Positions 51,417 through 61,015 of a DNA stretch of 64,000 nt are shown in pieces (the first letter of the stretch is position 1; each line of letters begins with the position of its first letter). The DNA comes from Candidatus Aminicenantota bacterium (lineage in GTDB: Bacteria > Acidobacteriota > Aminicenantia > Aminicenantales > Aminicenantaceae). The stretch lies in the NCBI GenBank assembly GCA_011772495.1, contig WVZL01000032.1, positions 77,893 to 141,892 of the forward strand, given 5' to 3'. The position numbers and the translations under genes were made by a program. The notes beneath the pieces were generated by a model. The model saw only the letters and a list, made by a program, of their open reading frames with translations, did no database searches and had not been told where the DNA came from.

Positions 51417-51442
51417 TATAAGTATTTTTCCCAGAATGTAAA
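51415..51442 (-). promoter_or_regulatory. Sigma-70 promoter of the MDR operon
   Basis: TTTACA and a perfect TATAAT are separated by 16 bp, about 90 bp upstream of the start at 51330. The remainder of the 386-bp spacer 51331-51716 shows only AT-rich sequence and the pckA ribosome site, with no clear pckA promoter. Confidence 0.6.
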
Positions 51443-51716
51443 CGGAATAAGAAAATCTCTCCTTTGTGCGTTTCGCTCAAACTTCTATTCGATTGACTGC
51501 CTCATTTCGAGTGTGGTAAATTCATTTGAGAATTGAGTCAGTAAAATTTTTAAAAAAATTGTTAGAGATTTATGCTAGGTACGTAAAGAAACTTATTATA
51601 AATTAAGCAAACACGTCTCCAACTCGACAAGATAGAGAGATGATCATTAATAATGAGTTCAATCAAAGAAAATATTGGAGGGTGAAATAAAATTTAATAA
51701 TTAAAAGGAGAAGCCA

Positions 51717-53309
51717 ATGCCTCTTCAGAGTAATTATGGTGTAGAACACCACGGCTTGACCAATACAGGTAATATCTTTTGGAATTTCAATACTCCTCGG
51801 TTATACGAAGAAATAATCAAGAGAAGAGAAGGTTTCGTCGTCCATCTTGGCCCCGTTATCGTCAGAACCGGTCACCATACAGCAAGAGCTGCCAATGAGA
51901 AATTTATTGTGAAAGAGCCCAGCAGCGAAAAAAAAATCTGGTGGGGAAAGGTGAACCGTCCATTTAAGGAAGAACAGTTCGAATCTCTATATTTACGTCT
52001 GATGGCATATCTACAAGGAAGAGATCTTTTCATTCAGGATTGTTTTACAGGTGCTGATTCTGAATACAGGATGCCAATCCGCGTTATAACAGAAACCGCC
52101 TGGCATAATTTGTTTGCTAGGAATATATTCATACAGGCACGATGGGAGGAACTCGAATCGCACATTCCTGAGTTTACTGTATTGCATGTTCCTCATTTCC
52201 ATGCAATTCCAAACATTGATGGTACCAGTTCAGAGGCATTTATCATCATTCATTTTGGAAAAAAGTTAGTTATCATCGGTGGGACTGCCTATGCTGGAGA
52301 AATAAAAAAATCGATATTTACGATATTAAACTATTTGCTCCCCCAAGAACGCGTTATGACTATGCATAGTTCGGCTAACTTAGGAGAAAAAGGTGATGTA
52401 GCCATATTCTTTGGCCTTTCAGGCACAGGAAAAACAACTCTTTCCACTGATCCTGATCGACGATTGATCGGAGACGATGAACATGGATGGAGTGATCAAG
52501 GTATATTCAACTTCGAAGGAGGATGTTATGCCAAAGCGATCAATCTCTCGAAGGAATCGGAACCAGAGATATACGAATGTACGAGAAAATTCGGTACAAT
52601 CCTTGAGAACGTTTCTTTTAACATAGACACAAGACGCATAGATTTGGCAGATGATAGCTTAACTGAAAATACTCGAGCAGCATACCCAATCACGCATATT
52701 CCGACCGCCGAACGCTCGAAAATGGGAGGACACCCGAAAAACATCATCATGCTGACCGCTGATGCATTTGGGATATTACCCCCAATTTCTCGATTAATCC
52801 CTGAGCAGACTCTGTACCATTTCGTTTCGGGATACACTTCTAAAATAGGAGGTACCGAAATAGGCCTGGGTAAAGAGCCACAGGCAACATTTAGTGCCTG
52901 TTTCGGAGCTCCATTCATGGCTCTTCATCCATTGGCATATGCTCAGTTGCTCAAAGAAAAAATCTTAAAACATAACGTGAAATGCTGGCTCGTGAATACA
53001 GGATGGGTTGGCGGGCCTTATGGAATCGGAAGCCGCATTCAACTCAAATACACGCGCCAAATGGTAAAAGCATCTCTGGACGGCACATTAGAGAAATCTT
53101 CGTTTGTTGAAGAAAAAATCTTCGGGTTGAAAATTCCTGTAGAATGCCAGGGTGTGCCAAGAGAGATCTTGAACCCTGTTAAAGCCTGGAAAAATCAGAA
53201 GGAGTACCTGGAAAAGGCAAAGGAGCTGGCAAAAAAGTTCAAAGAAAATTTTCAGCAATTTGCAAAGGATTGTGAACCTGAAATACTTGAAGCTGGCCCC
53301 AAGATTTAG
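51717..53309 (+). CDS. pckA: Phosphoenolpyruvate carboxykinase (ATP)
   Basis: This enzyme interconverts oxaloacetate and PEP using ATP. The 530 residues include the ATP-binding P-loop GLSGTGKTTLS (about 237-247), GDDEHGWSDQGIFNFEGGCYAK with the metal-binding Asp, NFLCGYT-type region VSGYTSKIGGTE, and GGPYGIGSRI. A strong AAAAGGAGAAG site precedes ATG 51717. The gene stands alone. It serves gluconeogenesis or, in anaerobes, PEP carboxylation. Confidence 0.96.
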   Translation: MPLQSNYGVEHHGLTNTGNIFWNFNTPRLYEEIIKRREGFVVHLGPVIVRTGHHTARAANEKFIVKEPSSEKKIWWGKVNRPFKEEQFESLYLRLMAYLQGRDLFIQDCFTGADSEYRMPIRVITETAWHNLFARNIFIQARWEELESHIPEFTVLHVPHFHAIPNIDGTSSEAFIIIHFGKKLVIIGGTAYAGEIKKSIFTILNYLLPQERVMTMHSSANLGEKGDVAIFFGLSGTGKTTLSTDPDRRLIGDDEHGWSDQGIFNFEGGCYAKAINLSKESEPEIYECTRKFGTILENVSFNIDTRRIDLADDSLTENTRAAYPITHIPTAERSKMGGHPKNIIMLTADAFGILPPISRLIPEQTLYHFVSGYTSKIGGTEIGLGKEPQATFSACFGAPFMALHPLAYAQLLKEKILKHNVKCWLVNTGWVGGPYGIGSRIQLKYTRQMVKASLDGTLEKSSFVEEKIFGLKIPVECQGVPREILNPVKAWKNQKEYLEKAKELAKKFKENFQQFAKDCEPEILEAGPKI

Positions 53310-53401
53310 AAACAATTAAAAAAAATTATTAATCATCTCTATAGTTTATTAATATTCACTCAAGCTCACTGGATGGCTATCCAGGGAAAGAGGAAAAATT
53401 C

Positions 53402-54691
53402 CTATAACATAATTTTGGGCTGTCCTGTGCACGAGAGAACATTGCTCCATAGCCTCCCCTCCGGGTCGATCTGCTTGCGTTTTGATACGGCTAAGGGAAT
53501 CGGCAGGTGTGTAAACTGGCCTTTCCAGTAGCCGATAAGCATGTTTGTTCGTCCAGTCAGCCCAGCATGAACAGCATTATGCCCCAGAAGCAGGCAAAAC
53601 GCCGAATCATGAGGGTTGGCCGGTACGCTTCGGATGGTGTAGCTCGGATCTATATACTTCAGATTCACCTCCATTCCTATCTTTTCAAAAAAGCTCCTGA
53701 TCCTGTCTCTGAGAAAGATTCCTATATCCTTGAGGATGATGTTGCCTGATTTATCCCGCTTCTGAGGTCTGTTGATAAGATCTTGACCAACTCCCTCTGC
53801 TACCACTATCACCGCATGACCTCTTGCCGTCAAGCGCGTTCGCAAAGCCTCAAGAAAGGCTTTGAGTTTAAACGGAATCTCAGGGACTAAGCAGAAGTTG
53901 ACGTCATTGTTGGCTAGGGAGGCATAAGCAGCGATAAAGCCCGAGTGACGGCCCATCAGTTTGACCAAGCCGACGCCATTCCTTACTCCATGGGCTTCGG
54001 CATGAGCAGAATAGATCGCAGTTCTTGACTCAGAGACAGCCGTCTCGAAGCCAAAGGAATGCTCAATATAGGAAATATCGTTATCAATAGTCTTGGGGAT
54101 GCCAATGACACTGATTTTAATATTTCGTTTCTTTATTTCCTCGCAGATTTTCTGGGCCCCAAGGAGTGTTCCATCTCCTCCGATGGTAAACAGAATGCGG
54201 ATGTTCATACGCTCCAGTGTGTCTACTATGTCAGAGCTTTCTTGTGGTCCTCGTGAAGATCCCAGGATTGTTCCCCCAAGTTTATGGATATTATCGACGA
54301 CATCCGGATTCAATTCAAGAGGAGGATGGGAGTATTTATGACTTAATCCCTCATAACCATACCGGAAACCATAAACATTTTTCACACCATAGTGGTAGAA
54401 GAGGGCCATGACAATCGCCCGAATCACATCGTTCAATCCAGGGCAGAGGCCTCCGCAGTTGACAATCCCACATTTGAGTTTTAAAGGATCAAAATAGATT
54501 TTTTCCCTGGGTCCAGCCATCTCGAATCGGGGCGGTTTCTTGCCGGCTTTCAAATACGATTCAATCTCTTTGAGGTTGAAATGATAGAGGACATGATCCT
54601 CATCAGTCACAAACGGAATTCCAGATAGAGATGAAGGTATATGGCACTCACCTAAATTCTCTATCCTGAGATCGAGAGAGGTGTTGTTCAT
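53402..54691 (-). CDS. pfkA: 6-phosphofructokinase (PfkA family)
   Basis: The 429-residue protein has CGGLCPGLNDVIRAIV, GGDGTLLGAQ, PKTIDNDISYIEHSFGFETA and KLMGRHSGFIA. At the two phosphoryl-donor positions it has Gly (GGDG) and Lys (PKTID), the combination of the plant-type ATP-dependent clade, so ATP rather than pyrophosphate is likely but not certain. ATG 54691 behind CGGAGACC is a better start than the track's ATG 54712, which lacks a site. It lies 74 bp after the aldolase gene. Confidence 0.85.
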   Translation of the reverse strand: MNNTSLDLRIENLGECHIPSSLSGIPFVTDEDHVLYHFNLKEIESYLKAGKKPPRFEMAGPREKIYFDPLKLKCGIVNCGGLCPGLNDVIRAIVMALFYHYGVKNVYGFRYGYEGLSHKYSHPPLELNPDVVDNIHKLGGTILGSSRGPQESSDIVDTLERMNIRILFTIGGDGTLLGAQKICEEIKKRNIKISVIGIPKTIDNDISYIEHSFGFETAVSESRTAIYSAHAEAHGVRNGVGLVKLMGRHSGFIAAYASLANNDVNFCLVPEIPFKLKAFLEALRTRLTARGHAVIVVAEGVGQDLINRPQKRDKSGNIILKDIGIFLRDRIRSFFEKIGMEVNLKYIDPSYTIRSVPANPHDSAFCLLLGHNAVHAGLTGRTNMLIGYWKGQFTHLPIPLAVSKRKQIDPEGRLWSNVLSCTGQPKIML

Positions 54692-54765
54692 GTTGGTCTC
54701 CGATGCGCACATTTAATGCTAGTTAGGTAGACTGATAGTCCGAACATTATTTCTCCAGAGCGTTT

Positions 54766-55836
54766 CTATGCTATGGTAACTCCTTCATCTAAATAAACAT
54801 CTTGGATAGCATGGAGGAGACGGATACCTTCTTTTATGGGTTTTTGGAAGACTTTTCTTCCGCTGATGAGTCCCATGCCACCGGCGCGTTTGTTGATCAC
54901 GGCAGTTCTGACTGCATCGGCAAGATCATCCTTTCCTACTGGGCCACCCGAATTGATGAGGCCGATCCGGCCCATGTATAGGTTGGCAACCTGGTAGCGG
55001 GTGAGGTCAATCGGGTGGTCACTAGCGAGATCAGAATACATCCTCTTATCATACTTGCCATAGAATCCATCTTTATTCAGAGCTAGGTATCCCCCATCTG
55101 TTGTAGGCAGTTTCTGCTTGACAAGATCTGCTTGGATAGTAGCTCCTAGATGATTCGCTTGTCCCGTCAAATCGGCGCTCGTATGGTGATCCTTCCCATC
55201 CACAACAAAGGCGGGATTCCGCAGGTAGCACCAGAGGATGGTCACCAGGCCTAGAGAGTGAGCACGTTGGAAGGCCTGGCTGATCTCGTGTATTTGCCTT
55301 CTGCTTTCTGCAGAACCGAAATAAATTGTTGCTCCCACTGCTACGGCTCCCATATCAAAAGCCTGCTTGACTGAAGCAAAAAGAATTTGGTCATGGGTGT
55401 TGGGGTAGGATAGGAGCTCGTTGTGGTTGATTTTGAGAATAAAAGGTATTTTATGGGCATACTTGCGCGCCACGTTTCCCAGGACTCCGAGTGTTGAAGC
55501 GACGCCGTTGCATCCTCCCTCAATAGCAAGTCTCACTATATTTTCAGGATCGAAATAGTCTGGATTGGGAGCGAATGAGGCGCCTGCCGAGTGTTCTATG
55601 CCTTGATCTACAGGAAGAATGGAAAGATATCCCGTTCCACCAAGACGACCATTCCCGAGGAGAGCCTGAAAGTTTCGTAGCATAGGTGTCGGACGGTCAG
55701 ATAGAGAGAAGATTCGATCCGCCCAATCAGGGCCTGGAAGATAAAGTCGCTCTTTGGGGATTTTGGGAGTGTTAAAGGACAGAAGGGTATCAGCTTCATC
55801 GCTCAGAAGTTTGATAGTTTTGTCTAGTGTTGACAT
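54766..55836 (-). CDS. fbaB: Class I fructose-bisphosphate aldolase, DhnA type
   Basis: This 356-residue TIM-barrel aldolase, the bacterial/archaeal FbaB type, uses a Schiff-base Lys. Signature segments include [24 protein letters not shown]-like [22 protein letters not shown] and [15 protein letters not shown]. It uses AAGAGGAGAATG for translation. The neighbouring pfkA on the same strand makes a glycolytic pair. Confidence 0.93.
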   Translation of the reverse strand: MSTLDKTIKLLSDEADTLLSFNTPKIPKERLYLPGPDWADRIFSLSDRPTPMLRNFQALLGNGRLGGTGYLSILPVDQGIEHSAGASFAPNPDYFDPENIVRLAIEGGCNGVASTLGVLGNVARKYAHKIPFILKINHNELLSYPNTHDQILFASVKQAFDMGAVAVGATIYFGSAESRRQIHEISQAFQRAHSLGLVTILWCYLRNPAFVVDGKDHHTSADLTGQANHLGATIQADLVKQKLPTTDGGYLALNKDGFYGKYDKRMYSDLASDHPIDLTRYQVANLYMGRIGLINSGGPVGKDDLADAVRTAVINKRAGGMGLISGRKVFQKPIKEGIRLLHAIQDVYLDEGVTIA

Positions 55837-56191
55837 TTCATTCTCCTCTTTTAATGCTTATAAAAATCGAATTTAGCCTTTTTGCGAGCCTCCCGAAAAA
55901 GAGAAAGTATTTATTCAAAGGCAATCAATCTTAGCAGAATTTTTTGAAAATTGAATTCCTGCGGGATATTCAGCTTGATAATCTTCTCTTCACTAATATA
56001 GAAGAATATGAGAAAGTATGGCCTTTGATATTTTCTTGTATCACAGGGAAGAATCGGAGTCAACCTTCGAAGACGCCTGGCTTGGAGAGAATTGACAGCT
56101 GCTTTCTCAGATGCTAATCTCAGCGTACTGTGTCACTGAGAGAGTTATCCAGATCAACCAGGATTTGTTTTAATATGTTTAGGGTGGGGAG
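55837..56191. other. 355-bp divergent spacer without recognisable genes
   Basis: It separates fbaB (minus) and a zinc dehydrogenase (plus). I see the two ribosome sites and AT-rich tracts, but no convincing promoter pair, repeat or small ORF. Confidence 0.5.
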
Positions 56192-57229
56192 ATGAAGGCT
56201 GCAATCTTGGAAGAGATCGAGCATTTGGTGGTGAAGGAACTGCCTGACCCTCAGCTGGAAGAAGGATCGGTAATAATTAAAGTCAAGGTGTGTTCTATTT
56301 GTGGCAGCGATCTGAGGATTTACCACCATGGTCATCCCAGAGTCAAGCTCCCTCATATATTGGGGCATGAGATAGCCGGTGAAATAGAATCAGTCAGCGA
56401 AGGAAAAGGGAGTCATAAGGTGAATGACCGAATAGCCCTCACCCCTAGGATAACTTGCGGTAAATGCTATTATTGCAGAGAGGGCCACCCCATTTATTGC
56501 CTGAACAGCCAATCCTTTGGATATCAGTTACCTGGAGGTTACGCGGAGTATGTTCTGGTTCCCCGGCGAGGTGCCGAACTTGGATTGGTGAACAGGATCC
56601 CTGATACGATCAGCTATGAAGAAGCGACTCTTTCTGAAACTCTTGCCTGTTGTCTGAGGGCGCAAAAAGAATCTCGAGTTTCCAGCGGAAATACAGTCGT
56701 TATCATTGGGGGAGGACCTGTGGGCATCATTCACTGCCGTTTAGCCAAAGCCAATCAGGCGAGGATGGTTATAATCGTAGAGCGAGATTCTAAGCGTCTG
56801 TCTCAAGTTAGCCTTTCTGCAATAGACAAAATAGTAGAATCTACCACAAGCGAGGTTGAAGAGGAAGTTTTGGATCTGACCAAGGGCGTGGGAGCCGATG
56901 TCGTCATAGTCGCCTGTTCTTCTGCTTCAGCACAGGAACAAGCGCTTTCGCTGGCTGCTAAGGGAGGGCGAATTAACTTCTTTGGGGGATTACCAGCTCA
57001 TCAATCAAGAATTGCGATCGATAGTAATTTGATTCATTACCGCGAAATTTCCATTCAGGGCTCCCATGGTTCGACGCCAGATGACAACAAAGAAGCCTTG
57101 GATATGTTGGCGCAAAGATTGCTCGACGTTGGCGACCTTATAACACATACGTTTCCTCTTGAGGCCATCGAAAAAGCCTTTCAGTTTGCCGATACGAGAG
57201 AAGGAATGCACACTAGCATAGTGCTTTGA
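56192..57229 (+). CDS. Zinc-dependent MDR alcohol/sugar dehydrogenase
   Basis: The 345-residue medium-chain dehydrogenase has the catalytic zinc ligands Cys in CSICGSDLRIYH and the His-Glu pair in GHEIAGEIE, plus the structural zinc lobe CGKCYYCREGHPIYC. The Rossmann loop is VIIGGGPVGIIHCRLAK. It resembles sorbitol/threonine/erythritol dehydrogenases more than ethanol dehydrogenases. Substrate is unknown. GGTGGGGAG precedes ATG 56192. It stands alone after the aldolase/PFK pair. Confidence 0.85.
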   Translation: MKAAILEEIEHLVVKELPDPQLEEGSVIIKVKVCSICGSDLRIYHHGHPRVKLPHILGHEIAGEIESVSEGKGSHKVNDRIALTPRITCGKCYYCREGHPIYCLNSQSFGYQLPGGYAEYVLVPRRGAELGLVNRIPDTISYEEATLSETLACCLRAQKESRVSSGNTVVIIGGGPVGIIHCRLAKANQARMVIIVERDSKRLSQVSLSAIDKIVESTTSEVEEEVLDLTKGVGADVVIVACSSASAQEQALSLAAKGGRINFFGGLPAHQSRIAIDSNLIHYREISIQGSHGSTPDDNKEALDMLAQRLLDVGDLITHTFPLEAIEKAFQFADTREGMHTSIVL

Positions 57230-57561
57230 TAGCATTAACTATCCAAATACCGTTGAAAAGACATTCTTTGCTTGAATCTTCCCCATTTTTCGCGATTTCC
57301 GTTCGCTGGGAAGCTAGCAGGAATGTACCTCATCCAAAAGGGCAAGGTCAATTGTTATAGATTGAGACAAAGCCACCAAGAAATCAGATGAGTCAGTAAG
57401 AGGAGAAACTCGTCCGCTGAGATCGACCCAACGCACCCATGAATATTCTCAGAAATACTCTCCACGCTCCTCAGATGTCATCGACAATTCTTGTTGGAGA
57501 GCTGGAGGTAGAGGGGGGTTCACAGCCCCAACACGTCTGGAAGCAGGAAACCGTGGATTCC
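57230..57561. other. 332-bp convergent spacer without recognisable genes
   Basis: It lies between the ends of the MDR dehydrogenase and the HATPase gene. No repeat, terminator or ORF is visible. In many genomes this position after the HATPase is taken by hydrogenase structural genes, which are absent here. Confidence 0.5.
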
Positions 57562-58092
57562 CTAGTTTTCTATCTTTTTTAAATCCTCCTTAATCATTCT
57601 TATCCCTTCAGGAGAGTTTATAGGGGTCTCCTTGAGTCGTTCTTTTATTTTTTTGGTATCTAGAATGCATGTGTGACTATCCTTCTTATGGACATAGACT
57701 AAATCTATTCCAGGATTTCCTATGATCAGAGTGATGATCGTTTGGCTCATATCGCCCAAAGGCTTTCGGTCGATATGGCTGTGCTGGAATTCGGCTTTGA
57801 TCTTGGTGCCTTCTCCTTTTTTAGATTGTATGGAAAGGTGACCATTGGCTGCTTTGGCAGCTTCTGATAAGAGGGGCAATCCTAAGCCAAATCGACGGAC
57901 CGTTTTAGTCGTATAAAAAGGATCAAGGGCCTTCTCCACAGTTTTCTTGTCCATGCCAGCACCATTGTCGATGATTTCGACAGACAACAAATCCTGCTTT
58001 TTATTTTCTGATATTATTATTTTAACTATATCCGCGCTGGCTGCCACAGAATTTTCTACGATATCTAAGATATGTAATGAAAGATCTTCCAT
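57562..58092 (-). CDS. HATPase-domain protein of FeFe-hydrogenase accessory cluster
   Basis: The 176-residue protein has a GHKL ATPase fold: the N-box region LHILDIVENSVAASAD, EIIDNGAGMDKKTVEKALDPFYTTK, and GLGLPLLSEAAKAANG. A C-terminal extension of about 60 residues ends KERLKETPINSPEGIRMIK. It has no His phosphoacceptor. Family members occur with DRTGG and PHP proteins near FeFe-hydrogenase genes. The role is unknown. It is the last gene of the six-gene minus operon. Confidence 0.82.
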   Translation of the reverse strand: MEDLSLHILDIVENSVAASADIVKIIISENKKQDLLSVEIIDNGAGMDKKTVEKALDPFYTTKTVRRFGLGLPLLSEAAKAANGHLSIQSKKGEGTKIKAEFQHSHIDRKPLGDMSQTIITLIIGNPGIDLVYVHKKDSHTCILDTKKIKERLKETPINSPEGIRMIKEDLKKIEN

Positions 58093-58107
58093 CGAAGCCT
58101 CAACAAG

Positions 58108-58839
58108 TTAGCGAATCATTTTTCTTCCCTCTTTATTTTTCAAGGCCTTTTTTATTTCGGCCACCGTGCCTTCTTCGAGCAGGAAAGATGTAAAGCATTT
58201 TCCTATGTCCTCAGGGTAGTGGGCATCAGATGAACAGGTAATCGGATAATTATATTTAAATCTCCTTTTTGCCTCTTCGAAGGTGATGGCAGGAGAAATT
58301 TCCAAAGCATCCAAATCCAAATTATCTGGGATAAATCCCAATTGGCCGATGATGCTGAAGGATTCTCTGTCTATATGAGAGGCGATGGCCATTCCGTCGA
58401 AGGAGTGAATGAATTGAATGATTTCTTCGAGAGGAAGGGTCGTGGCTCCGATCAAGAGTTTATTATTAAGACCCAGCACTTCCTCATTTTCATTAACAAT
58501 GACCTGCATCCCGAAGGCTTTTTCATCGTTTTCTCCAGGCAGATTTTGGTAGACACGCTCCTGGAGTTTAAGAGCCTTTTCTGCATCGTCAAAAAGGGCC
58601 AAGACATGGACTTCCTCTTGAGAAGTCACTTCCAGGCCAGGTAATACACTTATATTCATTCTCTTGGCAGCATTCATAACGGCCAGAGAATTTTCTGATG
58701 AATTATGATCACAAATCCCCAGGATGTCTATTTCTTTTTTCTTGGCTGCAGTGAGTATTCCCTTCGGAGACATGTCCAGCTCCGTACAGGGAGAAAGGCA
58801 GGTATGGATATGCAGGTCTGCTTTAAAAGGTTTGAACAT
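58108..58839 (-). CDS. PHP-domain phosphoesterase
   Basis: At 243 residues the metal-binding PHP motifs are DLHIHTCLSPC, GICDHNSSEN, GLEVTSQEEVHVLALF and SSDAHYPEDIG, as in TrpH/YciV. Such enzymes hydrolyse 3',5'-nucleotide phosphates or histidinol phosphate. Its repeated association with DRTGG and HATPase genes suggests a nucleotide signal. It lies 12 bp after the DRTGG gene and 15 bp before the HATPase gene. Confidence 0.85.
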   Translation of the reverse strand: MFKPFKADLHIHTCLSPCTELDMSPKGILTAAKKKEIDILGICDHNSSENSLAVMNAAKRMNISVLPGLEVTSQEEVHVLALFDDAEKALKLQERVYQNLPGENDEKAFGMQVIVNENEEVLGLNNKLLIGATTLPLEEIIQFIHSFDGMAIASHIDRESFSIIGQLGFIPDNLDLDALEISPAITFEEAKRRFKYNYPITCSSDAHYPEDIGKCFTSFLLEEGTVAEIKKALKNKEGRKMIR

Positions 58840-58851
58840 GAATAATTCAGG

Positions 58852-59193
58852 TTAGTCTTTTGAACCGATTAATCCATATAATTTACCTGAAACATCAAAG
58901 GCCTTTTCCTCGCTACCGAGGAGGAGCACATTTTCTTCCTTTGCTTTTTGAAGTGTGTCTCCGTCAGGTTCGCGTTTATTAACTATGATTATCCCAGACA
59001 GGTCTTTCAATTTAGCCACAGCGATAATATTCTGATGGGTCTGGAGGGTGATCCAGAGGTTGCCATTCTTGCTGTTGGCAATCACATCGCTGAGTAGGTC
59101 GCTCGTGTATCCGCCCGTAACCTCTGCTTCTAAATTCTCTTGGCCCGTTAAGACTTTTAACTGTAATTTTTCGATGATTTTCCTTAATTTCAT
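58852..59193 (-). CDS. DRTGG-domain protein (second copy)
   Basis: This 113-residue single-domain protein has GYTSDLLSDVIANSKNGNLWI, IIVNKREPDGDTLQKAKEENVLLL and a C-terminal KLYGLIG. The DRTGG fold often accompanies CBS or PEP-linked regulators. Here it follows the FeFe-hydrogenase-like gene with a 4-bp overlap, and a relative opens the operon at 61012. Confidence 0.82.
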   Translation of the reverse strand: MKLRKIIEKLQLKVLTGQENLEAEVTGGYTSDLLSDVIANSKNGNLWITLQTHQNIIAVAKLKDLSGIIIVNKREPDGDTLQKAKEENVLLLGSEEKAFDVSGKLYGLIGSKD

Positions 59194-60566
59194 TTAATTG
59201 CCTTTCTTTTTTTGCTTGTTTTTTTGGCGCCAGACCTTGTTCGACTAGGGAAGGTAGGTTTATCAAGCAATTCTGATATCTCCTGTGACAGCTCTGCAAA
59301 CTTTTGGGGAAGATTGAAAATACAGTCAGTGAGCCTTGCTTCTCCCTTAACGATATCTTCCGCAAAGGTCAAGCAGGTGGGAGCGCCGCAGGCCCCGCAG
59401 TCAATTTTGGGCAATGATTCATAGATATCCTCTTTTTCCTTTCTTTTCTTTATGGCTTTGGCTAAATCTTTGTCGAGAGGCTTGAGGGGGCGGGGCTCCA
59501 ATTTTCCTTCAATGAAAAAGTATTTCTGTCTGTAGAGCTTTCGGACCTCCCTGATGTCTGGACAAGCTTTTATTTTTTCGAACTCTAAAGTTTCGATCAA
59601 TTTAAGGATTTTATTGTACGAAATATAAAGGTTTTCTACAGTCAGGGAGCCTCCGACACAACCCTGGTGGCAAGAATAGGCTTCGATAAAGTCAATATTT
59701 CTTAGTTTTCCCCTTTCAATATCATCGAAGACTTTTAAGATTTCACCTAATCCTGAAACAGCCAAAGAGTTTTTCAGCCTCAGAGTTCGGCAGATGCCTC
59801 CAACCATAGCCCATCCAATCCCAAGAATACAGATGCTTTCCAGGGCTTTCCGGTAGCTGCCTTTTTCTGGGCTTTCTAAAGCAGAAAGAAGAGATGCGTA
59901 AATGTCTGAAATAGAGATGGCACCGTCTATGTAAGATTTCCCTTTTTCTGCGGGCTGCCTTATAGAAATCATTTTCACAGGGCAGGGAGTGAGATAAAAA
60001 GTGCCGATTTCTTTTTCTTTAAGTCCGAGTTGTTTTGATTTATTCTTCTTGATTTCTCGAGCAGCCAATTCTCGCGGAGTTTCTATGGGGATAACTTGCT
60101 CGATGAGGGATGGATATTTGACCTGGATAAGACGCACCACAGTCGGACAGACATTGGAGATAAGAGGCTTGGGTCCCTTGTATTCCCGAAGATATTCCTG
60201 GATGGCGAAGCTGACTTCCCCACAGGTAATTGCCAGGTCAAAAGCATCATTGAAGCCCAATTTTTTTATCCCGGAGAGGATTTTCTCCGGCAAGATTTCT
60301 CTTCCGAATTGAGCATACAGAGCAGGAGAGGGTATAGAAACTGTATGACGGAATTTAGTGAGTTCTCCAAAGGGATCTGTCAAAGGGATGATGGCATTGT
60401 GGGGACAAGCGGTGATGCATTCTCCACAATCGATGCATTTTTCCTCGATGATTGTTGCCTTTCCATTCCTGACTCTGATGGCTTGAGTGGGACACACCCG
60501 CATACATTTCATCCGGCCGTCACACTTTTCTGTATCGATCTGGATGGAATGAAAATATTGTTTCAT
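59190..60566 (-). CDS. FeFe-hydrogenase-like C-terminal domain protein with added Fe-S motifs (HsfB-like)
   Basis: This 458-residue protein has two N-terminal ferredoxin motifs (CDGRMKCMRVCPTQ, CIDCGECITACPH), then a region resembling the catalytic domain of FeFe hydrogenase, and a C-terminal CGACGAPTCLTFAEDIVKG Fe-S domain. The four cysteines that hold the H-cluster 4Fe-4S unit appear retained (NVCP, TPCPVK, SCHQGC), but the proton-relay Cys (TSCCP) is Val (SNVCP). This suggests a non-catalytic or sensory protein. It overlaps the flanking genes by 4 bp on both sides. Confidence 0.78.
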   Translation of the reverse strand: MKQYFHSIQIDTEKCDGRMKCMRVCPTQAIRVRNGKATIIEEKCIDCGECITACPHNAIIPLTDPFGELTKFRHTVSIPSPALYAQFGREILPEKILSGIKKLGFNDAFDLAITCGEVSFAIQEYLREYKGPKPLISNVCPTVVRLIQVKYPSLIEQVIPIETPRELAAREIKKNKSKQLGLKEKEIGTFYLTPCPVKMISIRQPAEKGKSYIDGAISISDIYASLLSALESPEKGSYRKALESICILGIGWAMVGGICRTLRLKNSLAVSGLGEILKVFDDIERGKLRNIDFIEAYSCHQGCVGGSLTVENLYISYNKILKLIETLEFEKIKACPDIREVRKLYRQKYFFIEGKLEPRPLKPLDKDLAKAIKKRKEKEDIYESLPKIDCGACGAPTCLTFAEDIVKGEARLTDCIFNLPQKFAELSQEISELLDKPTFPSRTRSGAKKTSKKRKAIK

Positions 60567-61015
60567 TTTCTTCCTTTTTTATCCAAACAGATCGTTATCC
60601 TTAATGAGGTTCCTTGGCCAGGTGTCGAAGAAATCTCAAATTTATCAGCATTCTTTTTGATATTGGGAAGCCCCATGCCAGCACCGAATCCCATCTCTCT
60701 CATTTCTTCAGTAGCAGTCGAAAAACCTTCCTGCATGGCTGTATCTATATCCTCAATCCCAGGACCTTCGTCGTCGAGCTTAAGATGAAGTTTCATAGGG
60801 GTAATATTCAGAGTGAGCACACCTCTTTGAGCGTACATGACAACATTCATTTCTGCCTCATAGGAGGCTATGGCTGCGCGAACGACGATCGAGGAATCGA
60901 TTCCGATTTCTTGGAGAATTTCCTTAATACTGGTGGATGTCTTTCCTGCCTTGCTGAAATCGCCTCCCACGATTTCAAAGCGTTGAGATAATTCATTCTC
61001 GTTGTTCATCGTCAT
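60563..61015 (-). CDS. Anti-sigma/RsbT-like ATP-binding protein
   Basis: The 150-residue protein is a GHKL ATPase of the RsbW/RsbT kind with VRAAIASYEAEMNVVMYA, LDDEGPGIEDIDTAM, and MREMGFGAGMGLPNIKKNAD. Such proteins act as protein kinases or anti-anti-sigma switches. With the HATPase at 57562 the cluster has two separate GHKL proteins. It overlaps both neighbours by 4 bp. Its partner is unknown. Confidence 0.83.
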   Translation of the reverse strand: MTMNNENELSQRFEIVGGDFSKAGKTSTSIKEILQEIGIDSSIVVRAAIASYEAEMNVVMYAQRGVLTLNITPMKLHLKLDDEGPGIEDIDTAMQEGFSTATEEMREMGFGAGMGLPNIKKNADKFEISSTPGQGTSLRITICLDKKGRK

